Positions 63,762-64,000 of a stretch of 64,000 nucleotides of DNA are shown one piece after another. The DNA is from Sepiola atlantica. Taxonomy: Eukaryota > Mollusca > Cephalopoda > Sepiida > Sepiolidae. The stretch covers positions 127,168,459-127,232,458 of the forward strand of contig OY744521.1 of NCBI GenBank assembly GCA_963556195.1, read 5' to 3'. Position 1 is the stretch's first letter. The number at the start of each line of letters is the position of its first letter. Below the pieces are notes generated by a model that was not told the origin of the DNA, did no database searches, and worked only from the letters and a program-made list of their open reading frames with translations. Made by a program: the position numbers and the translations under genes.

Positions 63762-64000
63762 CTGAAGAAAAGTTTTAGAAATTTGTTTCTCAAACAGCAA
63801 TTTAAAAAGACTTGATAATATTAACATATATAATAAATAATAAATTTGACATAAATTAATTTTCAAAATAAAAGCTCATGAATCTAGATTACATTATTTT
63901 TATACTTGTTCTTCTTAACTACCTCCTTGTTATCTTATTTCTTTTTGGCCTTTTAAAGGCCATAACAATAACAAATAGCTGAATGATAAAATTACAAAAT
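63762..64000. other. NUP153 intron leaving the window
   Basis: AT-rich sequence upstream of exon 1; no further exon seen before the window ends. Confidence 0.5.

Overview
This window is metazoan nuclear DNA: AT-rich, intron-dominated, full of non-LTR retrotransposon debris, microsatellites and inverted repeats. One protein-coding gene runs across nearly all of it on the minus strand. I read it as NUP153, the nuclear-basket FG nucleoporin. Twenty exons (63761 down to 523) join in one open frame with canonical GT/AG sites and matching phases, giving 3945 coding bases: 1314 residues and a stop. The 5' exons (roughly the first 150-200 residues, judged against my memory of the ~1475-residue vertebrate protein) lie beyond base 64000.

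Layout of the protein, in transcript order. Exons 1-6 (63761 to 47551) encode the basic, Ser/Pro-rich N-terminal part, including [14 protein letters not shown] and GGKMKRD segments that resemble vertebrate NUP153. Exons 7-9 (33902 to 28696) carry FKFSTP, a triplicated [13 protein letters not shown] motif and a very acidic stretch. Exons 10-13 (20694 to 15012) each encode one RanBP2-type zinc finger (W-x-C-x2-C-x10-C-x2-C), the Ran-binding part of the family. Exons 14-19 (14605 to 3902) are FG/FxFG repeats that bind transport receptors. Exon 20 encodes the basic tail ending KKAVRRAKN. Eleven consecutive phase-1 introns make exons 8-17 a run of ten frame-neutral cassettes.

The introns hold: a Jockey-like LINE in two orientations (23645-25466 plus, 40835-43735 minus) and its 3' ends; an RTE-like LINE family with a (GAT)n tail in many fragments (22.6-27.5 kb; 49-63 kb); a young, 5'-truncated Penelope-like element with inverted terminal arms (43736-45157); a mariner transposase fossil (50640-51513) and mariner- and hAT-like MITEs; a 1.66-kb foldback element with ~460-bp near-identical arms (30118-31779); an 82-bp minisatellite (15731-16145); U2-snRNA-like pseudogene and repeat sequences; and a decayed ORF of a recurrent, unnamed metazoan repeat (37080-40020).

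The organism is most likely a lophotrochozoan mollusc, and I favour a cephalopod. The grounds are the divergence from vertebrate NUP153, the very large repeat-filled introns, and abundant 3' ends carrying CATGCTGGCATG next to a CAT-repeat tail, a pattern I associate with octopus and squid DNA. This assignment is inference. I saw no second host gene, no CRISPR array and no bacterial-type system. The most unusual material is structural: several long inverted repeats that would fold inside the NUP153 pre-mRNA, and the modular exon array.
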